The position numbers and the translations under genes are program-made. A stretch of 18,137 bases of DNA, taken from an uncultured Erysipelotrichaceae bacterium (GTDB lineage: Bacteria; Bacillota_I; Bacilli_A; RF39; UBA660). Within the stretch, counting starts at the first letter, position 1, and every line of letters starts with the position of its first letter. A model generated the notes under the pieces. It did not search any database. It saw only the letters and a program-made list of their open reading frames with translations, and was not told where the DNA came from. Positions 1-6,972 of the stretch are shown one piece after another. The stretch lies in NCBI GenBank assembly GCA_902783435.1, contig CACZQV010000080.1, forward strand, positions 1 to 18,137. The letters run 5' to 3'.

Positions 1-154
1 CACCGAATGTTCCGAAACCAACTAGTGGAACTTTATCTCCTTTTACTAATGCTTTAGTGATTGCATCGAATGTTGCATCGATTGCTCTAGTAGAGTCAGC
101 TTTAGTTAATCCTGTAGCTGTAGCAACAGCTTCTACTAATTCAACTTTCTTCAT
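1..154 (-). CDS. hup: DNA-binding protein HU, N-terminal part (gene runs off the window)
   Basis: The reverse strand encodes 51 residues beginning MKKVELVEAVATATGLTKAD and continuing through a helix to KVPLVGFGTFG, the classic start of the HU/IHF family: two helices, then the V-x-L-x-x-F-G-T-F turn before the DNA-binding arms. The remainder (about 40 residues in a normal 90-residue HU) lies outside the window. The start at 154 has a strong Shine-Dalgarno, GGGAGGT, 8 bases upstream. HU is a small dimeric nucleoid protein that bends and compacts DNA. In Bacillus subtilis its gene (hbs) is next to spoIVA and close to der; both are nearby here, which supports the call. Confidence 0.95.
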   Translation of the reverse strand, partial: MKKVELVEAVATATGLTKADSTRAIDATFDAITKALVKGDKVPLVGFGTFG

Positions 155-178
155 AATTATTTACCTCCCTATGTAAAT

Positions 179-199
179 TAAGCACATATATCATGCTTA
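179..199. promoter_or_regulatory. Inverted repeat in the leader/promoter region of hup
   Basis: TAAGCA (179-184) and TGCTTA (194-199) form perfect 6-base arms around a 9-base loop, 25-45 bases upstream of the hup start. No T-tract follows on either strand, so it is not a convincing terminator. It could be a leader hairpin or a repressor site. The function is not established. Confidence 0.35.
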
Positions 200-202
200 C
201 AA

Positions 203-228
203 TTTAAAATTACCATATTTTAAAATTA
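203..228. repeat. Direct repeat TTTAAAATTA x2 upstream of hup
   Basis: TTTAAAATTA occurs at 203-212 and again at 219-228, a 16-base period, between the 113-residue membrane protein gene and hup. It may be part of the hup promoter region or low-complexity chance. I could not assign a convincing -35/-10 pair for hup. Confidence 0.4.
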
Positions 229-241
229 AAAGCAATAAATT

Positions 242-583
242 TTATTGAAATTTATTAAGTTTTTTACTTATTTCACGTAAAAGAGCAATTATATGTCCAA
301 TAGCATAGAAAAATACACTTATTAATAGTCCTATAAACCATATAGAAATCATTAAAGAAAAGTTAAATTCAGTAATTAAACACGCATCAGAATAGAAATA
401 TGATGTAGTAGTACAAGTAGAAAATAAATTACCAAATATAATACCCAAAAAGAAGCATAAAACAAATATACCTATAGCAAATCCTTGATAAAAATTAAAT
501 TCTAATTTAGAAACTTCATCTTTTACAGAATGTACTTTAGGAAAATCACTACTCTTCTTAGATATTTCTTCAAATAAATCCAT
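242..583 (-). CDS. Small two-helix membrane protein, unknown function
   Basis: A 113-residue protein that I do not recognise. It has a charged N-terminal segment (1-30), a hydrophobic helix at about 34-53, a loop with two cysteines (57 and 68) that would face outside if the N-terminus is cytoplasmic, a second helix at about 77-100 and a basic C-terminal tail. The topology predicts both ends inside; a disulfide between the loop cysteines is possible but not shown. It starts 2 bases after the stop of the upstream 286-residue membrane protein, whose tail contains its Shine-Dalgarno (AAAGGAGAT), so the two are almost certainly co-transcribed and translationally linked. No terminator is visible before hup. 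Confidence 0.7.
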   Translation of the reverse strand: MDLFEEISKKSSDFPKVHSVKDEVSKLEFNFYQGFAIGIFVLCFFLGIIFGNLFSTCTTTSYFYSDACLITEFNFSLMISIWFIGLLISVFFYAIGHIIALLREISKKLNKFQ

Positions 584-585
584 AA

Positions 586-1446
586 TTATTTATCTCCTTT
601 CTTACTATTAACTTTCTTTTCCACATCTTTCTTTATTCTTTTAGTTTTCTTAACTACTGTCTTCTTTGCATCTTCTAACTCATCTTTAGCATCTTCTACT
701 GTTTTAGATACATCTTTACCAAATTTATCTATTTTCTTATCTATTTCTTTTTCTTTAACAAAATCATTAATCTCTTTTTCCATACTCTTAGTAGTATCAT
801 CTATTTTTTCTCTAATATCATTAAAATTTCCTAATTCCTTAACTCCTATTTTATTATCATCTAAATATCTATGGTATAAATAAACATATCTACCAAATAA
901 AATATAATAAATAGTATCAAGTATCGCAATAACTACCCCACTAATAACTACAGTACTAATAAGATTAACTACTAATAAAAACACACTAATAACTAAAATA
1001 CTATAATAACTAAATTCATTATCTATCTCATTAAAAGGACTCTTATTAATATGCATTCCTTTCCACAATCTAGTATTTCTAAACATAGTATGAAATAAAT
1101 ATGTAAGTAGAACTACATTAATAACAAAATCAAGTGTTGTATTTAAAGAAAAAGATTGAATAAGTGTTAATAATGAAGTAAAAGTAGTTAACATATATAT
1201 AAATACTAATAATATATTAGAATAATTAAAATACTTTTTACCTACAGGTAACTTTAAAAATATAAAATACACAAGTATAAACAAATAAATACTATTGTGA
1301 TTAATAATACTACTAAATAATTCTAATGAACTACCATGAGTAGTAACAAAAGACTGACTACAAATAATAATAACTAATATTATACCTATAATTAAGTTTA
1401 CTATTACATTTCCATTATCATACCACATAGTTTTCTTATCTTTCAT
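586..1446 (-). CDS. Multi-helix membrane protein with a Lys/Asp-rich cytoplasmic tail, unknown function
   Basis: A 286-residue protein without a family I can name. About six hydrophobic segments are visible (roughly 13-32, 51-66, 78-97, 104-121, 147-167, 169-190). They are followed by an 80-residue tail (205-286) made almost only of K, D, E, I, V and T, with a heptad-like amphipathic pattern typical of a coiled coil or YtxH/LEA-like helix, ending in a very basic run. The tail should lie in the cytoplasm and might bind a partner, nucleic acid or the membrane surface; that is inference. AGAAGGTGA precedes the ATG. It is first in a two-gene unit and diverges from der. Confidence 0.7.
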   Translation of the reverse strand: MKDKKTMWYDNGNVIVNLIIGIILVIIICSQSFVTTHGSSLELFSSIINHNSIYLFILVYFIFLKLPVGKKYFNYSNILLVFIYMLTTFTSLLTLIQSFSLNTTLDFVINVVLLTYLFHTMFRNTRLWKGMHINKSPFNEIDNEFSYYSILVISVFLLVVNLISTVVISGVVIAILDTIYYILFGRYVYLYHRYLDDNKIGVKELGNFNDIREKIDDTTKSMEKEINDFVKEKEIDKKIDKFGKDVSKTVEDAKDELEDAKKTVVKKTKRIKKDVEKKVNSKKGDK

Positions 1447-1466
1447 TTAATCACCTTCTATTATTA

Positions 1467-1475
1467 ATTATAACA
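1467..1475 (-). promoter_or_regulatory. Extended -10 promoter for the 286/113-residue membrane protein operon
   Basis: On the minus strand TGTTATAAT (TG at 1475-1474, TATAAT at 1472-1467) is a perfect extended -10. The -35 region is weak. Transcription would start near 1460, about 14 bases before the ATG at 1446. The der promoter on the opposite strand has the same TGTTATAAT core. Confidence 0.6.
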
Positions 1476-1512
1476 TTATTTATAAACTAAAACACATTAA
1501 AAACATTTTTCT

Positions 1513-1540
1513 TTTAAACTTTACAAGTATATGTTATAAT
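1513..1540 (+). promoter_or_regulatory. Promoter of der
   Basis: TATAAT at 1535-1540 preceded by TG at 1532-1533 gives an extended -10. TTTAAA at 1513-1518 is a fair -35 with a 16-base spacer. The predicted start near 1547 leaves a leader of fewer than 20 bases, just enough for the Shine-Dalgarno TGGAGGGG. Confidence 0.65.
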
Positions 1541-1563
1541 ACTACTGAATTGGAGGGGATATT

Positions 1564-2871
1564 ATGAATCTACCTGTAGTAGCTTTAGTAGGAAGACCTA
1601 ATGTTGGTAAAAGTACTTTATTCAATAAAATAGTTGGTAGAAAAGTATCAATAATAGAAGATATGCCAGGTGTAACACGTGATCGTATTTATCAAGAAGC
1701 AACATATGAAAGAAAAAGATTCTATTTAATAGATACTGGTGGAATAGATGCAACAGAAATGGATTTCAACAAAGAAATAAAAATGCAAGCAGAAATAGCT
1801 ATAGATGAAGCAGACGTTGTAGTATTTATTGTAGACGGAAAAGAAGGATTAACTACAAACGACCTCATAGTAAGAGATATCTTAAGAAAATCTAAAAAAA
1901 GAGTAATAGTAGCTATTAATAAAGTAGATGTAAAAGAAGCTAGAAATAATATTTATGATTTCTATGAATTAGGATTTGATACATACATTCCTATCAGCAG
2001 TATTCATAATACTGGTTTTATTGATTTAATGGATACAGTCACTATGGATTTCCATGAAAAAGAAATAGAAGAAGATACTAGAATAAAATTTTCAATAATA
2101 GGAAGACCTAATGTTGGTAAATCTAGTTTAACTAATGCACTTCTAAATGAAGAAAGAGTTGTAGTATCAAATATCGCAGGTACCACAAGAGACTCAATAG
2201 ATTCAGTATTAAAATATAATGGTGAAGAATTTGTAGTAATAGATACTGCTGGTATGAGAAAAAGAGGTAAAGTATTTGAATCAGTTGAAAAATATAGTTT
2301 ATTTAGATCTTTAAAATCCATTGATAGATCAGATATATGCTTAGTAGTAATAAATGCAGAAGAAGGTATCACAGAACATGATAAACATATCGCAGGTTAT
2401 GCTATTGAACGTGGTAAAGGACTAATATTTGTAGTAAATAAATGGGATACAGTTACTGATACTACTATCCAAGAATATGAAAAATTAATGAGAGCTGAAT
2501 TTCAATTTGCTACATATGCACCTATTGTATTCTTATCTGCACTAACTAAAAAGAGAATACATACATTAATGCCTGAAATATTAAAAGTAAAAGAAAACAT
2601 TAAAAGAGAAATAAAAACATCTATCCTAAATGATGTAATATTAGATGCATATAATCTAAATTTACCTCCATCATATAAAGGTAAAAGATTAAAAATATAT
2701 TTCACTAGTCAAACAGGCATTAATCCACCTAAATTTACTTTTAGAGTAAACAACAAAGGATTAGTACATTTCTCATATGAAAGATATTTAGAAAATAAAA
2801 TAAGAGAAAACTTCAACTTTGAAGGAACACCTATAATACTACAATTTAAAAATAGGAGTGGTGAAGAATAA
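1564..2871 (+). CDS. der: Ribosome-assembly GTPase Der (EngA)
   Basis: Der is an essential double-domain GTPase for maturation of the 50S subunit. The 435 residues match the usual length and layout. GTPase domain 1 has the P-loop GRPNVGKST (10-18), DTGG (57-60) and NKVD (119-122). Domain 2 has GRPNVGKSS (180-188), DTAGMRKRGKV (227-237) and NKWD (292-295). The C-terminal KH-like domain starts around 350 and contains YKGKRLKIYF-TSQ and the P-P-x-F-x-F-x-V-N segment. The ATG follows TGGAGGGG at a good distance. Its stop overlaps the start of the next gene by one base (TAATG). In B. subtilis der is followed by gpsA and then spoIVA; gpsA is absent here. Confidence 0.98.
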   Translation: MNLPVVALVGRPNVGKSTLFNKIVGRKVSIIEDMPGVTRDRIYQEATYERKRFYLIDTGGIDATEMDFNKEIKMQAEIAIDEADVVVFIVDGKEGLTTNDLIVRDILRKSKKRVIVAINKVDVKEARNNIYDFYELGFDTYIPISSIHNTGFIDLMDTVTMDFHEKEIEEDTRIKFSIIGRPNVGKSSLTNALLNEERVVVSNIAGTTRDSIDSVLKYNGEEFVVIDTAGMRKRGKVFESVEKYSLFRSLKSIDRSDICLVVINAEEGITEHDKHIAGYAIERGKGLIFVVNKWDTVTDTTIQEYEKLMRAEFQFATYAPIVFLSALTKKRIHTLMPEILKVKENIKREIKTSILNDVILDAYNLNLPPSYKGKRLKIYFTSQTGINPPKFTFRVNNKGLVHFSYERYLENKIRENFNFEGTPIILQFKNRSGEE

Positions 2872-3128
2872 TGTTAATAGGAAATAATACTAATTTTAAT
2901 AATGATAATAATAACTTCAATAATAAATTTAGAGCTATTAAAGAAAATAATAATATTACTAAAAACATTATGAATAATGATACAAATATGTATAAAAATA
3001 TAACTAATAATAATGAATCAGTAGATAAATCATTCCAAATATTAAAAGATAGACTAGATAATGGATTAATATCTTTAGATGAATTTAATAAAAAATGCCA
3101 ACAAATAAATAAAAATAGAAACAATTAA
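2871..3128 (+). CDS. Small Asn-rich protein with SHOCT-like C-terminus
   Basis: An 85-residue protein. The first 50 residues are dominated by asparagine and look disordered. The last 30 (FQILKDRLDNGLISLDEFNK and on to QQINK, about 55-80) fit the SHOCT motif: a short two-helix hairpin of the form L-K-x-L-x-x-x-G-x-I-S-x-x-E-F. SHOCT is an oligomerisation/attachment module found at protein ends. The start codon shares its A with the der stop (TAATG), and AGGAGTGG lies within the der tail, so translation is coupled to der. The function is unknown. A ribosome-related role is suggested only by the coupling. Confidence 0.7.
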   Translation: MLIGNNTNFNNDNNNFNNKFRAIKENNNITKNIMNNDTNMYKNITNNNESVDKSFQILKDRLDNGLISLDEFNKKCQQINKNRNN

Positions 3129-3161
3129 AACCTCCTACATATAATCTATTAGGAGGTTTTT
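3127..3161 (+). terminator. Hairpin that may end the der transcript and also holds the Shine-Dalgarno of the next gene
   Basis: The perfect 11-base arms AAAACCTCCTA (3127-3137) and TAGGAGGTTTT (3150-3160) enclose a 12-base loop, with a fifth T at 3161. It resembles an intrinsic terminator for der/SHOCT. The 3' arm is also the AGGAGG Shine-Dalgarno of the SpoVIF-like gene starting at 3164, so readthrough RNA would hide that site. See findings. Confidence 0.7.
3138..3145 (+). promoter_or_regulatory. Possible sporulation-type -10 element in the hairpin loop
   Basis: The loop contains CATATAAT (3138-3145), close to the sigma-E/sigma-K -10 consensus (CATACAAT / CATANNNTA) and also containing TATAAT. 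No strong -35 is visible; AC at 3121-3122 is a weak sigma-K-like candidate with a 15-base spacer. Initiation near 3152 would give a transcript starting at the exposed GGAGG, free of the hairpin. Confidence 0.35.
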
Positions 3162-3163
3162 CT

Positions 3164-3403
3164 ATGTTTAAAGATAATTTATGGAATAAAATAGAGAAAA
3201 AAACTAATATAAATAAAAATACCATTATAACTCTAGCTAATAAACTTCAAAATAATGATATGAAAGATGAAAACACTTTAAGAGAAGTAATAAAAGATAT
3301 AAGTAACCTAACAGGTAAAGAAGTATCTAAAGAAAAAGAAGATAAAATAATAAATGCTATTATAAATAATAAAGTACCTAATAATATTGATAAAATGTTT
3401 TAA
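3164..3403 (+). CDS. SpoVIF-like spore coat assembly protein
   Basis: A 79-residue soluble protein. Its pattern (FKDNLWNKIEKKTNINKNTI, then the D-x-K-D-E-x-T-L-R-E-V-I segment, then KEVSKEKEDKIINAIINNKV near the end) is what I remember of stage VI sporulation protein F (YjcC family): an N-terminal amphipathic helix, the K-D-E-x-T-x-R motif and the V-S-K-E-K-E-D block. SpoVIF acts in the mother cell in late coat assembly. The assignment is from recalled family sequences, not a search. The gene lies two genes before spoIVA, which supports a spore role. AGGAGG sits 8 bases before the ATG, inside the 3' arm of the preceding hairpin. Confidence 0.75.
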   Translation: MFKDNLWNKIEKKTNINKNTIITLANKLQNNDMKDENTLREVIKDISNLTGKEVSKEKEDKIINAIINNKVPNNIDKMF

Positions 3404-3428
3404 AAAGACTATTTATTTAGTCTTTTTT
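3402..3428 (+). terminator. Intrinsic terminator after the SpoVIF-like gene
   Basis: AAAAAGACTA (3402-3411) pairs with TAGTCTTTTT (3418-3427) around a 6-base loop, followed by T. The arm begins inside the TAA stop codon (3401-3403). The stem is A/U-rich but perfect over 10 pairs. Confidence 0.75.
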
Positions 3429-3430
3429 AT

Positions 3431-3438
3431 TGTATAAT
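3431..3438 (+). promoter_or_regulatory. Candidate -10 for the 655-residue unknown protein
   Basis: TGTATAAT immediately downstream of the terminator T-tract supplies a perfect TATAAT (3433-3438) about 25 bases before the ATG at 3463. The -35 would fall inside the terminator loop (around 3410-3417) and matches the consensus poorly. The context TATAATCAATT resembles TATAATCTATT at 3140-3150. Confidence 0.4.
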
Positions 3439-3462
3439 CAATTTAGAATAGGAAGTGACTAT

Positions 3463-5430
3463 ATGGCTCTATACGATGAAATAATTAATACATTTACTGA
3501 CAGTAAAACATATGAAGTATTAAAACTATATTGTAATAATAGATCACTATATAGTAGTTTAGTAAAAGATAAAAATTTTGATAACAACACAGCAATTAAT
3601 TATAGAAACAATTTTTTAAAACATATTCAAAACCCAACAATATCCACGCTATATAAAACACTACTAGGATATAATTATATAGAAATTGATAAAAGAATAG
3701 AAAAATATATTAATGAAGTTAAAAATAGAAATGATTTAACTGATATTCAAAAAGATATGGCAATAGCTAATATTAAAGAAAACTGGATATATCCATTATC
3801 AAAATATAAATCAATCTTTGAAAAATATAGTTCATATGAAGAAATATTAGTTAGTTTAGATAAATTAGATTACAAAAACGTAACAAGAGATCTTGATAAT
3901 CTTAAACTATATCCACACAATCAAGAAATAATACAAGAAACAAAGGAAAACATAAAAAGAAACACTAACATTTCAGATAATGAATTAAATGATTTATTGT
4001 TACTATATGAATTTAAAAACAAACTAAGACTTAAATTTTTTGGTGGAGAAGGAATAATGGGATACCATGTAAACATCTCCAATTTAGACCCAAATAAAGA
4101 ATGTAAACAAAAATCAGATATAAAATTCTACATAAATGCCGGTACTGATACATTTGAATTTGCAAGATACTTTCAAAGTAAATGTCTAAAAGAAAACATA
4201 GATTTTAAATATAAGGTTGTTGATTCTCTTAGATACAAAGAATATGAAAGAACAGATAGAATGTGTATCTGGTCATCATATGAAGATGCTGAAAGAATAG
4301 TTAATATTTTAAAAGAAATAAAAGAAGAACACCCAGAATTCAACTATCAAAATCCACCAATATTATGTGGAACAATAGATAATTTCATTGGTGTAGGACA
4401 AGACTTTGATTCCTCATTTAATGATAGTATGAGTACAATAATTGAAAAATCTATTAAAAACATTTTTCATACAGCAGATAAACAAAAAATACTAAAAATT
4501 GCTGAAGAAAATCCAAGTATAATACCTGCATTAAGAAATGAAATTACAAAAATGGCTAAGAGTAAAGGATTAGATCCTACAAAAATGTGTGTTAAAAATG
4601 ATATTAAAAAGAAATTACCAAGATATCTAAAAACAACTAATGATATAAAATATGTACAAATAAATGATAAATTATATATAGATAGAAATACATATGAAGA
4701 AGCTCAAAAGAAACAAATTAATATTGATGGTAACCCATTAATAATTAATAATAAAAACTATTACAAAATAACTAATGAACAACTAGAAGAATTAAATAAT
4801 AGTAAAAATAAAACTACTAGTATTACTAATACTAATACAAACAAAAGTAATAAAAAATATATAACTATATATAATGATAAAATTACTAATAAGAAATATA
4901 TAAAAGAAACAGATCTAGGTTATAAAAAAGAAAATCCTAAAACTATTATGAATAATACTTGTTATGAAATAAGTGATGAAGAAATTAATAAATTAAATAA
5001 AAGAATAGTAAATATAAGTATTTATCTAAAACAAAAGAAAACTCTAAAAGTACCAATAGCATCTATAGATAATAAATTATATATACCTAGTGAATATACT
5101 AGTAATAGTAATAGTAAAAAAATTAAAATTGATGGAGTAATATATAATGAAGTATCAAAAGATTATCTTGCTATATTAAAACAACAATTAAATAATAAAG
5201 ATACTGAATTAGTTTTAATAAAAAAGAGTATTGTTAAGAAAAATACTACTTCAAATGATTTAATTCCAGGTACTAATATACCTAGACCTAGAAATAGAGG
5301 TTTATATGAAACAGATGAAGAGTATGAACAATTCTTAAAAGAATACTATGATAAAGCATTTAATAAAAATAAAGAATTAAATGATATGTTTATAAATAAT
5401 AATACTGATACAAAAGAAAAGAACAAATAG
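3463..5430 (+). CDS. Large uncharacterised protein with a HopA1-like middle domain, three degenerate repeats and a C-terminal Pro-Arg/Tyr motif
   Basis: A 655-residue protein that I cannot name. The ATG at 3463 was chosen because AGGAAG lies 7 bases upstream; the reading frame opens earlier at a TTG without such a site. Residues 1-190 are helical and Lys/Tyr-rich. Residues about 196-335 form a compact block: GGEGIMGYHVN, then SDIKFYINAG, IDFKYKVVDS, YERTDRMCIW, PPILCGTIDNFIGVG and a Ser/Phe/Asn segment. The order resembles HopA1-family effectors and the phosphothreonine lyases of class V lanthipeptide synthesis (FY-x-N, F-x-x-K, R-x-D, PP, G-V-G). This is inference from pattern. Three degenerate repeats of about 50 residues follow (396-446, 465-512, 529-576), two of which contain DKLYI or NKLYI. 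Residues 600-633 carry IPGTNIPRPRNRGLYETDEE and a Tyr-rich helix. No signal peptide or membrane helix is seen. It sits between two spore genes. Confidence 0.75.
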   Translation: MALYDEIINTFTDSKTYEVLKLYCNNRSLYSSLVKDKNFDNNTAINYRNNFLKHIQNPTISTLYKTLLGYNYIEIDKRIEKYINEVKNRNDLTDIQKDMAIANIKENWIYPLSKYKSIFEKYSSYEEILVSLDKLDYKNVTRDLDNLKLYPHNQEIIQETKENIKRNTNISDNELNDLLLLYEFKNKLRLKFFGGEGIMGYHVNISNLDPNKECKQKSDIKFYINAGTDTFEFARYFQSKCLKENIDFKYKVVDSLRYKEYERTDRMCIWSSYEDAERIVNILKEIKEEHPEFNYQNPPILCGTIDNFIGVGQDFDSSFNDSMSTIIEKSIKNIFHTADKQKILKIAEENPSIIPALRNEITKMAKSKGLDPTKMCVKNDIKKKLPRYLKTTNDIKYVQINDKLYIDRNTYEEAQKKQINIDGNPLIINNKNYYKITNEQLEELNNSKNKTTSITNTNTNKSNKKYITIYNDKITNKKYIKETDLGYKKENPKTIMNNTCYEISDEEINKLNKRIVNISIYLKQKKTLKVPIASIDNKLYIPSEYTSNSNSKKIKIDGVIYNEVSKDYLAILKQQLNNKDTELVLIKKSIVKKNTTSNDLIPGTNIPRPRNRGLYETDEEYEQFLKEYYDKAFNKNKELNDMFINNNTDTKEKNK

Positions 5431-5441
5431 TTCTTTTTTTT
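5417..5441 (+). terminator. Intrinsic terminator after the 655-residue unknown
   Basis: AAAAGAAC (5417-5424) pairs with GTTCTTTT (5430-5437) around a 5-base loop and runs into a tract of nine T in total. The TAG stop (5428-5430) lies in the loop and first paired base. Confidence 0.8.
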
Positions 5442-5481
5442 TATTATTTGAATAAATATTTAATAAATAAGGAGATGGATT

Positions 5482-6945
5482 ATGGAAAAAAATGAAATTA
5501 TTAAAAATATATCAAAAAGAAGTGGAGGTAATATATATTTAGGTGTAGTAGGAGCAGTACGTACTGGTAAATCAACTTTTATTAAAAGAGTAATAGAAAC
5601 ATTAGTAGTACCAAATATAGAAGATGAATATGAAAAGAAAAGAGCATTAGATGAAATACCACAAAGTGCTACAGGTAAAACAATTATGACTACAGAACCT
5701 AAATTTGTTCCTAATAATACTGCTAAAATAAAGATAGATGATGTAGAATGTAATATTAAGCTTATTGATTGTGTAGGCTATATGATTAATAATGCTATTG
5801 GAGCTACTGATGAAAATGGCCCTAGAATGGTGAAAACACCATGGTATAATGAAGAAATACCATTTACAGAAGCAGCTGAAATAGGAACAGAAAAAGTTAT
5901 TAAAGAACACTCAACAATTGGTATAGTAGTAACAAGTGATGGATCGATTGGAGAATTTCAAAGAGAAGATTATTTAGATGCAGAACATCGTGTAATAGAT
6001 GAATTAAAATCTATTGGTAAACCATTCATAGTAGTATTAAATACTACTCATCCTACTCTACCTGATACAGAAAAATTAAAAGAAAAACTAGAAGAAGAAT
6101 ATAATGTACCAGTATTACCTATAAGTATTGAAACAATGACAGAAAAAGATATGTATAATATCTTAAAAGATGCATTATATGAATTTCCAGTATTAGAAGT
6201 AAGAGTAAATATGCCTGAATGGATTAGTATACTAAATGAAACTAATAAAATTAAAAAATCATATATAGACTCAATAAAAGAAAGTGTAGTTGAAATTGAT
6301 AAAATAAAAGATGTAGATAAAATAACTAATGCTTTCCAAAAAAATGAATATATTGAAAAAGCATATTTATCTGACATAGATACATCTACTGGTATAATAA
6401 CAGTAACACTTTCTTCACCTAAAGAATTATATAATGAAACATTAAAAGAATTAATAAATGTTGACATAAAAAACAAAGTAGATTTATTAAATCTATTCCA
6501 AGAATATAATATAGCTAAAAAAGAATACGATGAAATTAAATATGCCCTAAAAATGGTAAAACAAACAGGATATGGTATAGCTACTCCTTCTGTAGATAAT
6601 ATGAAATTAGACAAACCTGAAATAATTAAACAGGGAACAAGATTCGGAGTAAAACTAAAAGCAGTAGCTCCATCTATTCATATGATAAGAGTAGATGTAG
6701 AATCTACATTTGAACCAATCATTGGTAGTGAAGTACAATCAAAAGAATTAATTGATTACTTAACTAAAAATGATAATGATATTTGGAAAAGTGAAATATT
6801 TGGTAGAAGCTTAGATTCAATAGTACAAGAAGGTATTCAATCAAAAATAAATCTTATGCCAGATAATATAAGATATAAATTACAAAATACTCTAACTAAA
6901 GTAATAAATAAAGGTTCTAATAATGTTATTACCATCGTAATATAA
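5482..6945 (+). CDS. spoIVA: Stage IV sporulation protein A, spore coat morphogenetic ATPase
   Basis: SpoIVA polymerises on the forespore surface by ATP hydrolysis and forms the basement layer of the spore coat. The 487 residues compare with 492 in B. subtilis and align end to end from memory. The Walker A GAVRTGKST is at 24-32, TIMTTEPKFVP (67-77) carries the paired threonines 70-71, and LIDCVGY (94-100) supplies the Walker B Asp96. ENGPRM, TPWY, EAAEIGT and EHSTIGIVVTSDGSIG follow. The C-terminal region keeps LKMVKQTGYGIATP, IKQGTRFGVKLKAVAPSIHM and SEIFGRSLDSIVQEGIQ. It starts at ATG 5482 after AAGGAGATGG. I find no convincing sigma-E promoter in the 40 bases upstream. SpoVM, its usual membrane anchor partner, is not seen in the window. 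Confidence 0.97.
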   Translation: MEKNEIIKNISKRSGGNIYLGVVGAVRTGKSTFIKRVIETLVVPNIEDEYEKKRALDEIPQSATGKTIMTTEPKFVPNNTAKIKIDDVECNIKLIDCVGYMINNAIGATDENGPRMVKTPWYNEEIPFTEAAEIGTEKVIKEHSTIGIVVTSDGSIGEFQREDYLDAEHRVIDELKSIGKPFIVVLNTTHPTLPDTEKLKEKLEEEYNVPVLPISIETMTEKDMYNILKDALYEFPVLEVRVNMPEWISILNETNKIKKSYIDSIKESVVEIDKIKDVDKITNAFQKNEYIEKAYLSDIDTSTGIITVTLSSPKELYNETLKELINVDIKNKVDLLNLFQEYNIAKKEYDEIKYALKMVKQTGYGIATPSVDNMKLDKPEIIKQGTRFGVKLKAVAPSIHMIRVDVESTFEPIIGSEVQSKELIDYLTKNDNDIWKSEIFGRSLDSIVQEGIQSKINLMPDNIRYKLQNTLTKVINKGSNNVITIVI

Positions 6946-6972
6946 AAAAATAAGGAATAATCCTTATTTTTT
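6945..6972. terminator. Bidirectional terminator between spoIVA and the engB operon
   Basis: AAAAAATAAGGA (6945-6956) and TCCTTATTTTTT (6961-6972) form a perfect 12-base stem with loop ATAA. A-run and T-run flank it on both strands, so it can end spoIVA and the converging minus-strand operon. The stop codon of the minus-strand gene (6964-6966) lies in the stem. Confidence 0.88.

Noticed and set aside
2846..3124. A hydrophobic minus-strand open frame opposite the SHOCT-like gene
   Set aside because: Its Leu/Phe-rich sequence is the complement of an Asn/Lys-rich coding strand. The plus-strand gene has a coupled start and ribosome site.
5442..5481. A sigma-E promoter directly before spoIVA
   Set aside because: The 40 bases after the terminator have no CATA-type -10 with a matching -35. 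The A/T-rich stretch is not specific enough to call.
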